Of a stretch of DNA of 64,000 nucleotides, positions 34,232-46,840 are shown one piece after another. Source of the stretch: Elymus sibiricus (taxonomy: Eukaryota > Streptophyta > Magnoliopsida > Poales > Poaceae); the NCBI GenBank assembly GCA_039707655.1, contig CM077673.1, positions 9,946,001 to 10,010,000 on the forward strand. Reading direction: 5' to 3'. Position 1 is the stretch's first letter, and each line of letters opens with the position of its first letter. The notes beneath the pieces were generated by a model. It ran no database searches, had not been told where the DNA came from, and saw only the letters and a list, made by a program, of their open reading frames with translations. The translations under genes were made by a program, and so were the position numbers.

Positions 34232-34548
34232 TGTTGGTTCTTACCCTGGTTCGTTACGAGCAAAACTAGATCGAAAACAAGAACTCAAGCAAACCTTACG
34301 TGAGAGAGGAAAAACGAATTTGGTGGTGCAAACTGATCGCACCTTTTCTGGTTCTTTTCTGTTAAACTTATAGGCGTTTACAAGATAGACTCCACGCCCA
34401 ACACGGAACAGCAATGCCGAACCCAACACGACGTGACCCGGTACACAGATCGTACTCGGTTTAGACTCTTCAAACCTTTCCTAAACTTAAACGTAAACTT
34501 CCTAATCTTTAGACTCTGAAACTTGGACGACAAGATTAACCATCAACA
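34232..34548 (-). repeat. Copia 3' LTR, unit 2
   Basis: This 317-bp LTR runs TGTTGG...CAACA and is preceded by the GATGC target duplication. Confidence 0.93.
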
Positions 34549-34557
34549 ATCACCTCC

Positions 34558-37500
34558 TTAAGCTTGTCGTTTTCTTCCTTCCTTCATTGCTTGAATGCCG
34601 ATCTTGTCCCGCATTTCCTGGAACTTTGGCCGCCTCAATGGCTTAGTCAGGATATCAGCGAGTTGCTCGTTTGTGCAGACATACCGCACGTCAATTCTAC
34701 CAACGTCCACACATTCTCGTATAAAATGAAAACGAGTTTCAATGTGCTTGCTGCGCTCATGGAGTACTGGATTCTTGCATAGTGAAATAGCTGATTGGTT
34801 GTCAATTCGTAGCACCACCGGTTCCACCTCCGTCTTCATCATCAGATCAGCTAGAAGCCTCCCTAACCATATGCCTTGGCACGCCGCCGTGCTTGCTGCA
34901 ATGTACTCCGCCTCGCAAGAGGAGAGTGCCACCACCGGCTGTTTCTGAGAACACCAGCTGATCGGATTGGAGCCAAGATAGAATATCATCCCCGAAGTAC
35001 TTTTCCGATCATCTATATCACCTGCCATGTCACTGTCCGAGTAACCATGAAGCTTCATCCCTTCATCTCCTTTCTTATACACACAGCCATGATCCAACGT
35101 CCCTTTGACATACCGCAACACTTGTTTCAAAGCAGCAAGATGTTCGGTAGTAGGCTTCTCCATGAAACGACTCACAATCCCAACGGAGTGAGCTATATCT
35201 GGTCGTGTATGGATCAAATAACGTAGGCTGCCCACAATGCTTCGGTATTGAGTACTGTCCACGGGAGGATTTGAGCTCTCCTTGCTCAACTTCGCTCGTG
35301 GATCCATGGGAATCAGAGTTGGATTACAATCTTTCATCCCACACTTGTCCAGCACCTTCGCTGCATATGCCGATTGACTCAAGGAAATTGTGCCGGAGTT
35401 TTGACGCACTTCAATACCAAGATAATAGCTAAGCAAACCAAGGTCGCTCATGCTAAACATCTGCTTCATCTCGTTTTTGAAGGCTTCAATCTCTCTTGTA
35501 CTTCCTCCGGTGATAATTAAATCATCCACGTACACCCCAACCAAGAGTCGGTCTCCTCTTCGGCTTCTCTTGTACACAGCATGCTCTAGCGGACACTTCT
35601 CAAAACCAAGAGCAACGAGTGACTTATCGAGTTTGGAATTCCATGCTCTAGGCGCTTGTCGGAGTCCATATAACGCCTTGTGCAATTTCAGCACCTTGTG
35701 CTCTTCTCCTTCTTTCTCAAATCCGGGCGCTTGAGTTACGTACACCTCCTCGACTAGATCTCCGTTTAGAAACGCTGACTTCACGTCCATATGATGGACT
35801 TGCCATCCTTCTTGAGCTGCAAGAGCAATCAGCAGTCTCACTGTTTCAAGCCGAGCGACAGGAGCAAAAACTTCCTCGAAGTCAATACCCTGCCTCTGTA
35901 TGTATCCTTTTGCTACTAAGCGCGCCTTGTGTTTCACAACTTCTCCTTTGCTATCCTTCTTCAATTTAAACACCCACTTCAGACCAATTGCTTTGTGACC
36001 AGCAGGCAACGTGGTCAAAGTCCATGTCTTGTTGTCCTCTATGGATGTCAGCTCTTCTTCCATTGCACGCCGCCAACTTGGTACGTCATTTGCTTCTTTG
36101 AAATGGGCCGGTTCCTCGACTCCGAGAAGGCAAAGCCAGGAGTACTCGAGGTCTATAGGAACGGTGTCCCTGTAGATGGATGAGATGCTGCGAAACCGTC
36201 GTGGTTCACCCTCCGAGGACGCATCTGTAGTCGCGCTTGCAACCGACGTCTTTGGTGAAACTGGCGTGGCTGGTGCAGACGCTGCCGGGGAAAACGCAGG
36301 TTCCGGTGATACCGAACCCTCTTCTGGTGGCTCGGTGTCATGATCGACGCCCCTGTCATCTGTCGACGCCTTGATGTCCGCTGCATTGTGTGCTATCCCC
36401 ATGCTCTACTTCACCTGCATCAATGTGAGTTGAATACTCAACAATGAACGGCTCACCAGTAGTTGCTTCACTTTCTGATTCGCTGCTCCATGCCCAAGCT
36501 TTATCTTCCTCGAACACCACATCACGAGAGATATGTACTTTCTTCGCCACCGGGTCATACATCCGGTAAGCCTTCGAGTGAACATTAGTTTCATAGCCAA
36601 TGAAAACCATCTTCGTGCTGCGGTCTTCTAGCTTGGTGAGGTGTGGAGTTGCCTTCTTTACATGCCCAATACAACCGAAAGTCCTGAAGTGTGCCACATT
36701 TGGCTTCCTCCCATGCAGAGCTTCATAAGGAGTTTTGTCACACACACTTTTCGTCGGTGCCCGGTTCAGGATATAAACTGCAGTAGTGACAGCCTCTCCC
36801 CAAAACACATTAGGCATGTTCTTACTTTTAAGCAAACTGCGAGCCATTGCTACAACAGTCTGATTCCTTCTTTCGACAACTCCGTTTTGCTGCGGTGAAT
36901 AAGGAGCGGTGATGAAACGCTTTATTCCCTTCTCTTCACAGTAGCTATTGAACTCATTTGAAATAAATTCTCCTCCTCTGTCAGTGCGTAGCGAACACAC
37001 TTGTAGCTTCAGTTCCATCTCTATGGCTGCCTTCACCTTCAAGAACGCCTCAAACGCTTCATCTTTGCTTCTTATCAAGACAATCCACATGAACCTTGAG
37101 TAGTCATCGACTAGAAGGAGAAAATACTTCTTCCCTGCATTTGTGGCCGGTGTAATTGGTCCACAAAGATCACCATGCAGCAGTTCCAACGGAGCAACAG
37201 CTCGGAAACTCGACGCGGCCGGAAACGCCGCCCTATGCTGTTTTCCTACGAGACAACCATCACACACATGCTGAATGTAATCGATCTGCGGCATCCCGTT
37301 CACCATCTCCTTGTCAGACAGCTTCTTAAGGGCATGAAAATTTACATGTCCGTACCTTGCATGCCACAGCCAAGCATCTTCTGCTGATTTTGCTAACCAG
37401 CACTCAGGTTTGGTCTCCTTGATATTGAGAATATACAAACGATTGAAAGACCGTTTTACCTTTGCGATCACCTTTCCTCCTCTATCCCAGAGTGTCATGA

Positions 37501-38878
37501 TGCCATCTTCTACCAACGTTTTGCACCCATACTCATCTAGTTGACCGATGCTGATGATATTGCTCCTCAACCGAGGTATATAATACACTTCAGTGAGTAC
37601 ACGGTGCTCGCCGTTGTGACACTCAAACAGGACAGACCCTTTTCCCAAGATTTCTACGATGGAGCCATCACCAAACTTGACCGAACCAGTTACCTTGGTG
37701 TCCAACTCGATGAACTTTTCTCTGCAGCCCGTCATATGATTACTCGCCCCAGTATCAAGATACCATGACAAGATTTGGCTACCGTGCAGCTTGGGAATCA
37801 CCTTTTTCTCATTCAATAATACCCTTTGCTGCAGGTCTGGGGCGTCCAGAGTTAAAACACATGATTCCATCAAAAGCAGATGTGCCTCTTCGTCATCTCC
37901 TTTCTTTGCCAAATTTGCTTTCAGTCTTCTATCTGGCTGCTTGCACTCCTGTGCAAAGTGACATGTTTCGTTGCAATTAAAACACTTCACCTTTGATATG
38001 TCATAATCACGTGGCCTCCTTTCGTCGACGAAGCTATCACTGTTTCCCTTTCCCCGACCAGCCCCTTGCGAACGACCTCGTCCGCGGCCTCTGCCGCCTC
38101 CATGGCTGTCGGTATTATTGCTCTTAGAGCCGTCAAATTTCTTCCGCTCTTTAGCAACTCGAGCTTCAAGATCAGCGTGAGAGTACAGAAGTTTGTCGCC
38201 ATTGTCCTTGACCTCTTTCCTCCCCTTCTGATTTTCTTCGTGCGTCCGCAGTCTTCCAATCGCTTCAGGCACTGTCATCTTCGTAACGTCGCTGAACTGC
38301 TCGATCGTCCCGATAATATCTGTGAATTTATCTGTAACCGATGAAAACAGCTTCTCGACGACCTCTGTATCCGTGACGGATCCTCCGAGAGATTTAATCT
38401 CACTCACCAAGTTTGTGATTTTCACGGAGTACTCGGCGATCGTTTCTCCTCGGGACATCTCCAACTTGTTAAGCTGCCGCTTAAGCACTTGTGCACGGGC
38501 ACGCTTCACCTTATCTTCGCCTACTCGCATCTCCCGTATTGCTTCCCACGCTTCCCTCGCCGTCTCATAATTGGCAAGAGTCATCACCATGGAATCTGGT
38601 ACGGACTGCGGGAGAGCAGCCATCGCACCCTCGTCAACCTCGTCGTCCACTGCGCCATCGCCTTCTATAGCCTTCCAGGCTCGGAGATTTCGGAGGATAA
38701 ACTTCATCTTCGTGGCCCAAACCACATAATTTGTGTCGGTAAGCATTGGATACTGAATCGGCACTGAACTTGTCCTTGGCATCATCATGAGAGGCTTGCC
38801 GCTTGTTTCGGCCGCCACCAGCGCCTGCTTTGCCGCCGCTGCCTTCGCCTTCTTCGTATCCTCGTCGTCACTTGTAAT
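34558..38878 (-). pseudogene. Copia gag-pol polyprotein with frameshift and lost start, unit 2
   Basis: The gag, protease and integrase part is open to 36356. RT and RNase H are open from 36402 down to 34558. A 41-bp deletion near 36359, in the linker between integrase and RT, shifts the frame between them. Both glutamine codons that became stops in unit 1 are intact, and RNase H keeps SSCEAEY. However, the codon matching the unit 1 ATG is ATT (near 38877), and the zinc knuckle has CHFAQEC in place of GHFAKEC. The copy is therefore also defective, by different lesions. Confidence 0.92.
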
Positions 38879-38928
38879 CTTCTCTCGTTCGACTAGCACC
38901 TCTAGCTCGCCAGGCTCTGAATACCACT

Positions 38929-39245
38929 TGTTGGTTCTTACCCTGGTTCGTTACGAGCAAAACTAGATCGAAAACAAGAACTCAACCAAACCTTACGTGA
39001 GAGAGGAAAAACGAATTTGGTGGTGCAAACTGATCGCACCTTTTCTGGTTCTTTTCTGTTAAACTTATAGGCGTTTACAAGATAGACTCCACGCCCAACA
39101 CGGAACAGCAAGGCCGAACCCAACACGACGTGACCCGGTACACAGATCGTACTCGGTTTAGACTCTTCAAACCTTTCATAAACTTAAACGTAAACTTCCT
39201 AATCTTTAGACTCTGAAACTTGGACGACAAGATTAACCATCAACA
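38929..39245 (-). repeat. Copia 5' LTR, unit 2
   Basis: This 317-bp LTR is followed by GATGC at 39246-39250. The primer-binding site is immediately internal. Confidence 0.93.
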
Positions 39246-39673
39246 GATGCAATCAGTAAAGACATACTAGTAGTTTATTTTGGGAGTTTAATGTCAACTT
39301 GTGATTGTCATTTGCTAACTAACTAATACTGCACAAGAAAGAAAAAAATTGGGCTGTGTGACAACTTACAGAGGGCACTGTTTTAAGCCAAGTAGTTAGT
39401 ACCTACCATACTAATTATTGTTGTTCCGCCTATTTTATCGTCGCTAGCTTGTTAGCATAGCAACGACATTCATAAGAAATAAGAAATTTACATATACAGT
39501 GACTCAACCTGAGCATATAATTACATAACTAACGCAGTATTTTCTCTAGTGCATCTACATCAAAGGCGCAGTCAGTGATTAATTTTAATGTGTGCGCGCT
39601 GCTTTGCTCTAGTGTATATACATAAACGGTGCAGTCAGTGAAGAATTTCGATGTGCGTGTTCATTGACAAAAC

Positions 39674-41426
39674 CTCGTTATGAAGCTGTTTTTGGTATGC
39701 ACATACGGCGATAAGGAAGATGTTCCCATGACAAGGTTTGTGATGTGATTCTGATCAATGAGCTTGACGATGCCACTCGCAGGGCTGTTACTTTCGACCA
39801 TCATCACTTCAGCTAGGGTCTACAAAATTATTCAGAGAACAATTATGTATGGGATAAGATCAAGTAGAAGAGCAAATGCAAAGTGAATTATGTGTCCCTT
39901 ATATATATATATATGCATGATTTTCAGAATGGAATTGGTTTAGCTGACCTTGAGAGAAGATATGCAGAAACCGAGGTACTGGTCTAAAAGTGTGTTCATC
40001 TCCTCCTTCTCAGACTTCCTATATGCCTTGAGCTCCTTCTCCCGCAGCTGGCTTGCATCAACCTTGCGTAATCCTGCGGCACCAAAAAAACCTTGTATAA
40101 TCGAGGGCTGGCACCGCGACCTACGTGCAGGCTATAATTTGCCCTCCCTAAGTCCAGGTTACAATAATATATCCGGACAAGATTTCTGGTAACCGGACAG
40201 TGCCCGAAAATTCTGACCAGAAAAGATAACCTTGGTAACAGCACAGAAGCAATATAATTATGGAAATACTTCCGACCAATTATACGTGAAATGTCCACAG
40301 CGTCGTCCCACCCGCCACGTGCCCTGACTGAGCTGTTAGCAACATGACCCTTGTTGCAAGACACACACGCACGCACGCACAACACAAACTATGTGGCAGA
40401 CCGTGCAAAAAAAAAAAACCTCGAAAAAGACTGTTCGAGGGAGATTTCAACAAGGCTCGTGTTGCAAAGTGCTGAGTGCAACATGAGGCTTGTTGCAAAG
40501 GCTCAGCGAGCAGATTAGACACAGAAAAAAATGATGAAAAAAACAACTCTTTGGGGATTGGAACAAGGCTCCTGTTGCAAAGTGCTAAGGCGCAACACGA
40601 GGGTTGTTGCAAAGGCTCAGCGGCTCATGGAGAGTGATCGGACAACTGTGCATGGATCCATCGAACAGCAGCCCGGGAGGTTAACCATCTTGGATTACCA
40701 ACTGGCCAAAATCGTAGCATGCCCCATATAATTACTGCAGAAAATGAAAACAACAACACAAGACTTCTTGTGCTTTGCTAGTAAGTTCATTTGCTCAACT
40801 GTATCCTTTTTTTTAGAAATGGTTCTCCGGGGAAGGAAAAAAACATGGATTATGAGATGAGGAACGACGGCATAAGTTACTTGTGTAATGCCGATAGGAA
40901 TAACAAGAAATTCAGAGTTGATGCGGATAAGAAACTGTCCCTTTTTATTTAGGCTCAGTTTACGGTTGTTGTGAAAAATTAGACACAAAAAGTAAAATCC
41001 TGTCAAAAAAGCGCTAAAATAAAGTCAAACCGGTGGGGCAAACGATATTACGAGAATCCACCACAATGACAAACCAGCCGTACCAGTCACAATTTTGTCA
41101 GCAGGCTGGTGGACGTGCAGCAGGATGAGCTTGTCGCCGCTGGCGAGGAGGTTCCGAGCGGCCCACAGGAGGTTGGACCTGCCGTCCTCTTCATCCTTCC
41201 CAACGGCCACATACAACCTCCTTCCTCCTCCGCTGCTGCCACCCTCTTCGCCCTTCCGTACGGCCACATACAACCTTCCTCCTTTGCCGTCATCCTCCAA
41301 GCTGGCGGTGGCCTCCTCTTCTTTCACACAAGCACCGACACCGGCACCGCTCCTGTGAGCCTCAGTGGATGACCTCAAGTAGGATTCTTTCCTCAGCTTA
41401 GCCTCGCGAGCAATGTAGTTGTACAT
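39674..41426 (-). pseudogene. U-box protein kinase, 5' block (USP domain), unit 2
   Basis: Exons are 41084-41426, 39949-40073 and 39674-39819. All are in frame and end in phases that match the next exon at 33975-34079 across the copia-bearing intron. Exon 3 is intact here (GIVKLIDQNHITNLVMGT), unlike unit 1. Exon 1 is 21 bp shorter than in unit 1 near its start, in frame, and keeps the 19-residue RLYVAV duplication. The gene model is otherwise complete, so this unit may be transcribed and spliced even though the downstream A9 frameshift would cut the protein before the kinase domain. Confidence 0.8.
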
Positions 41427-41895
41427 AAGGACGCCAGAAGATGATGATGATGATGATGCAGGCTTAGGCTTACAAACTCTTGAGAATCTGCTCGACCAAG
41501 ATCTTCAAACAGATCATAGAGATGGATAAATTTCACTCACGAGCCCGACCGGTTTGTGGTTGCAGGATGATCCGTCCCTTTGGCCGCGGACTGCGATCCT
41601 ATCCCGAGTTATAAAGCTCCCATTTTGTCGCAAAAAGAAAAAAAAAATGTCATTAGTTTCTCGATAGAAAGATAGCCGCTTCAACGACGTACAAGAATCT
41701 AGTAGTAGCTAACTTGCCTAGAGTAGGCATGCCGTTGAATTGGTTGGAGAAAATAATCCCAACAAACCCTCCATCTCCAATGTTGTGTTGACGTGAGTAT
41801 TTAGACGCCACCTTTGCCTGTTTGAGGTTTTTCAGTTCGGCCAGCCCACATTTCACAGGTGTTTTCTGTTCTCAAGTGCAATTTTTGTGCTTATA

Positions 41896-41988
41896 CTCCT
41901 TCCGTCCCAAAATAAGTGTCTTAAGCTTAATACAATTTTATACTAGAACTAGTACAAAGTTGAGACAGTTATTTTGGGACGGAGGAAG
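41896..41988. mobile_element. Short Stowaway-like MITE, unit 2
   Basis: This is the duplicate of the 93-bp MITE at 20121-20213, with the same TA flanks. Confidence 0.9.
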
Positions 41989-42453
41989 TAGGATGCAACA
42001 CACGTTGTATACTTTTAGACCGTCGATGCATTTTTTTTCTGAGAGTATGGAGTTCACCATGCTAGCTCCTTTTCTACCTCTCGGCCTGGAGGCCTATAAG
42101 GAGGTTGTGCAATACTGGTTTGGAGTCCATCACTCTCCTACTTCCGGCATCTTTTGGAGTATTTTTTAAAGCATAATCCTTTGGAGTTGGAGCTGGCCTG
42201 ATAGTGGTCCACCTGTCCCAAGTCCCCGACGGCGACATGAGTGCACCTGTGCTCAATTGTAATCTTAATTCTTATTTTAGGTTCTCCTTGCAAACATTAA
42301 GGACAATATTGCAACTTTCTTTCTATCGAGTCCTTCTACAAGCCGTAAAATCACCAACTATAGTTAATGCAGTTATGGGTCCTTACTCCTTAGAGACCCT
42401 TGTACCATCGAAAAAATAATAGAGATGATTTCCTAACAAGAAAATGGATCCAA

Positions 42454-43291
42454 ATATATCGAGTATTTAACAAAAAACTACCGCATTTGGGGTTGAAGTC
42501 CCACAGAACTACGGTTTTAAAGTTGTTAGCAAAACACTAGCACTCTAGGGGTTTCTCGTTGCTAGAAACTACCAAAAACTTTCGATGACCATTTTAGACG
42601 AGATAAGTTCGATTATGACAGGGATGGGCCCCCTGTCAGGGCTGACAGTTATGACAGAAGGGCCTCACATGTCAGCAGTCTCTCCCCCCAACCACTCAAC
42701 TCTTCTCTCGCGGACATTCTCTCAAACACCCTGAGGGCACCCAAATTTTTCTTCCTCCGCCGTTGTTGCCGGACCTCACCGGTGATGTGATCTCTCGAGC
42801 ACGGCGAAGCAGCTGTCAGTGCGCTTGAGGGGGCCGCTAGATCCGGACCATCATCCAAATTCGTGACGGGAACGATGCCGCCCGCTACTGCATCATGCCT
42901 CGGGCTTCTCAACATGGAGCGAACAAGCCTCGGCGAGCCCAGCTTGCAGCAGAGTGGACACATGGCAGTCGAGCGCCTCCGCGGGCGACGAGCATGACTG
43001 CGACGGATATTGTGACGTGACCGGCCAGTCAACATGACTCGAGCTCATGGTCTCCTTCCCTCGTCACCTGTGCTCAAAAACTTTTTGACTTTCAAACCAC
43101 GTCGGTCTGATGGGTGGGTCCCGCCTATAATAAACGCATTTAAATCGTCTAAAACGGTCATGATCTAAAAGTGGTAATTTTTAGCAACGAGAAACCCCTG
43201 GAGTGGTAGTTTTTTGTTGACGTTTTGGAAATGGTAGTTCAGCGGAAGCCAACCCAAATGCGGTAGTTTTTGTTATATACTCCAATATATC
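42454..43291. mobile_element. Long-inverted-repeat (MULE-like) element, unit 2
   Basis: This is the duplicate of 20680-21504. It has a short insertion (about 13 bp) near 43033 relative to unit 1. The internal 128-codon frame (42649-43035, minus) is kept. Confidence 0.55.
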
Positions 43292-45928
43292 CTTGTTGAT
43301 TTTATATACACAAGCGTCAAGTTGCCTTCTAAAATATTCATGTGTTGTAGCCACCACTATTCCACGATCGCGCTGGCTACATGTGATGTGCGACCGCTGC
43401 CGCTGCACAATTAGCCCTCTGCGTCAAGCCGTCGTCCATAGTTTGCATCTCACCCACCAAAGTCAACCACACATTTGGAGACATGAACCCTCCCTAAGAC
43501 CTTTCGGTGACCATCGCCGTCGTGAAGCCACAGGAGGTCGCAGCACCACAATCTGTAGTTACCACCCCTAGCCGGCCAGATCCGGATCACGACCACCAAG
43601 CCGTCAAGTTCTGAACTAGGCCAACCACGCCGAGGCGACCATGAAACACCAAAGCCGCGGTCGTCGGACATCAAATCTGACTGCCGCGCCATCCGCATGG
43701 CCACGGAAAATCGCCACCACCTAGAGGCCACTGGGTTGCCGCCCAGGTTCCATGACTCCGCCGCCCACAGGAGACAGTTGGAGGACCCCGTTACCACGAC
43801 AGAGGCAGGCGTCCGCGGCGCTAACGAGGACGGCGCGTGGGGATGTTATCCTTGTAATGCCTATCCTCCCACGTCACATGCCTCAGCCACCCGTAGCGTG
43901 TCAGCGCTGCATCTTCATCATGCTGGCGCATCTCCCGCTGCGTGCCACCTATCAAGGAGGGAAGATGTGACCCTACCTCCGCGGACGCCAACCGGCCTTC
44001 GTCCGGTGGCGTCCCGCGACGATGGCGAGGAATAGAAGATGTGAGGAAGAGCCGGGAACCTGGCGGCGCTAGGGTTTGCTATGTTGCTTGCAAGAGCGAC
44101 GCAAGCGAACGAAGCATTCTAAAAATTGGGAGATAATGTCGCTTCCTGCCCTCTGCACCAAATAGGGATGCACATAACCTTTTTAGCATGAGTATCAAGA
44201 TAAGTATGGTCCTCAAAGAATTTTTTAAATGAGTATCAAGGTTTTCTCTTGATGAATGGTTCCACCACACACCGAGCTTGATCCCCAATAAATAAGCGAA
44301 AACCCATGTGCATCACCTGTCAATTCTAGGAATTGCACCAAGATGTTTTGGCTGCACAACCGCATGCGTAACCATTGATCTAAGGCTCTCTTTGTTAAAA
44401 TTTGGGAGAGAATTTCACTTACCGGCCTCTGCACCAACTATTAGGTTGCATAACCGCATGCCTAACCAGTGAGCTAAGACTCTCTTTGTTAAAATTTGGG
44501 AGATAACTTCACTTACTGGCCTCTGCACCAACTATTAGGTTGCACAACCGCATGCCTAACCAGTGAGCTAAGACTCTCTTTGTTAAAATTTGGGAGGGAA
44601 TTTCACTTACCGGCCTCTACACCAACTATTAGGGTGAACAACTGCATGCCTAATCAGTAAGCTATGACCCTCTTTACTAAAATTTGGGAGATAATTTCAC
44701 TTACCGGCCTCTGCACCAATTAGCGATGCACACAACCATTTTAATATGAGATACCAAGATAAATATGGTCCTCAAAGAATTTTTCTCAACGAATACCAAT
44801 ATATTATCTTGATGAGTGATTCCATCGCACACCTTACTTCATCCTCAATAAATGAAAAAAAAAGTTGTGGATCATGTGTCAATTCTAGAAATTGAACCAG
44901 GGTTGTTAGGCAACACATCTGCATGCCCAACCACCGAGCTAAAGCTTTATTTGCAAATCAGCTGACACTTGCTTCACTAGAACCCATCACCCAAAAGTTG
45001 TACAAACTTCCTGCATCGGATGCCCTCATGACATTGTTTAACAACGCATATTGCTGGTGTTTAACAAGTACAGATGAAAACGGTGCCCACTAAGCATGGA
45101 ATGTCTTCTTAGATCTGACGTTACATAGTCAAATCCGTTGGTCCAGACTACGCTTCCACACATCTTACGGAGGTGCTCCAGCCTGTGCGAAACAAAAAAA
45201 CCATACGATAGCTCTCACGAATGCTAATTGCAACGTATCACACCCATCATCACATTTCCTGTAAGTACCAGGCCTAACCCGACTGAGTGGAGACCCAAGG
45301 TATTTCCCGTTGAACTCGCGGATGTCATGCACGATGTACACGCTGCTTTCCTCCCAGTGACCACACTGTCAGCGCAATAGCATTTCACTTGTACCACAAT
45401 GTAGAACTTTGGCAACGGCAAATATACACAAGCGTCAAGTTTCCTTCTAAAACATTCATGTACATAGATATTGATTAAAATGTACTCATATAAGTTCTTG
45501 TAAACAATATGGCCATTTTGTAACAAGGCTAACAAAATAAGAAGCTGTTTGGATTGCAACCGAGAGTTGTCCCAACCACAAAATGAACGCTGACCGCTAG
45601 GATGAAAGCCAATTCTTCATAGCTGCACTAAATATTTGTCGCTAGTTCAGATCTTACGCTCATATGCGGGTAATACAGATACGGCAGATTCCCTTGCCAA
45701 AATATTATGGACCGGCAACAGCTCATTTTATCTTTTGACAGCTCTACTAAATCATATGTATGGCAGTATCCAGCTTCTCTTTTCAAAGTGCACACAACTT
45801 ATATAAACTTATCATTGGAAGCAACCATCCAATGCCAGCAATTCAGTGGCTCTAGAAAGCATGCAGTCACCTCAAGCAAAAAATTTCTTTTGGCTCCTCC
45901 TGATTAATAGGCTAAATATCAGGGAGAT

Positions 45929-46479
45929 TTTGCAGTGAAAGAATTTCTTCATTGACAATTGCACATGTGTCATTTGCGATGACTACACGTTGGAGGCTAG
46001 AGATCATTTATTGTTTCATTGCTGGTTTTTCTCAAGTTTGTTGGAGATACATCTGTCCAACTTGGTCCCCAAGTAATTCTAACATTTAGACACAAGTAGC
46101 TCAGTTGTGCAATCATTTACAATTACCATTTGCCATTCACATTATCATAGTAGTCTCTTGGGCCATTTGGAACACAAAAATGATTTCATCTTCAACAATG
46201 TTTTTCCCAGTCTTTATGCTTGCAGGCGTCGTCTTAAAGAAGACCTTGATTTGTTGGTTCACAGAGCAACCAGGAAACACTTAGCTGCTCTTCTACAATG
46301 GGTGCAATCTTTTAATTGAGGAAGCTTTCACTATTTTGCATAGAGTTGTATAGCTTAGCCCCTTCTTCTCGGGTTGTTGTTGTATTTGTATTTCTAATCA
46401 GTTCTTCCATTCCTTTTGTTTTCTTTGTTTTGTTTTAATTTTGAACTTTGTACTATTATTTAACATTCAAAAAAAAATT
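45929..46479 (+). mobile_element. Decayed LINE 3' end, copy 3
   Basis: This is the third duplicate of the same remnant. It differs at its end, where the T run of the other copies (near 2877 and 24693) is an A run here (near 46471). Confidence 0.6.
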
Positions 46480-46840
46480 ACAGAAGAGTCCCGCTATTTC
46501 ATACGAAAAATCTCGCCAGGCACATGCGACACTCTGCAATCCATCTCCTCGACCGGCAACTGATGTTTGCTTAGTAGCGAAACACGGCCGTGGTATTAGT
46601 AACCATACTAGTGTGGTTTAAACAAAAACCTGGTAGGATACTGACTTTAGATATTTTGGTGTATTACCACATGAAATATCAACACGAGATAACACACTTG
46701 CAAACGTGTTCAAAGAGGACATGTTTACAAACCACATCAGGACAAGCTCAGCAAAGCAGCCCCTGACATCTTGGCCGGCTGTACAAATGAGTTGATAGTT
46801 TGTGGTACCTTACACAAAACAAGAGGCGGACCTAGCGAGA

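Larger units (their letters stand above)
34232..39245 (-). mobile_element. Ty1/copia retrotransposon inside a kinase-gene intron, unit 2
   Basis: This is the duplicate of the element at 12399-17454, with LTRs at 34232-34548 and 38929-39245 and the same GATGC target duplication (34227-34231 and 39246-39250). It is 42 bp shorter internally, mainly through a 41-bp deletion near 36359. Its LTRs differ from each other at about three positions by eye. Confidence 0.95.
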
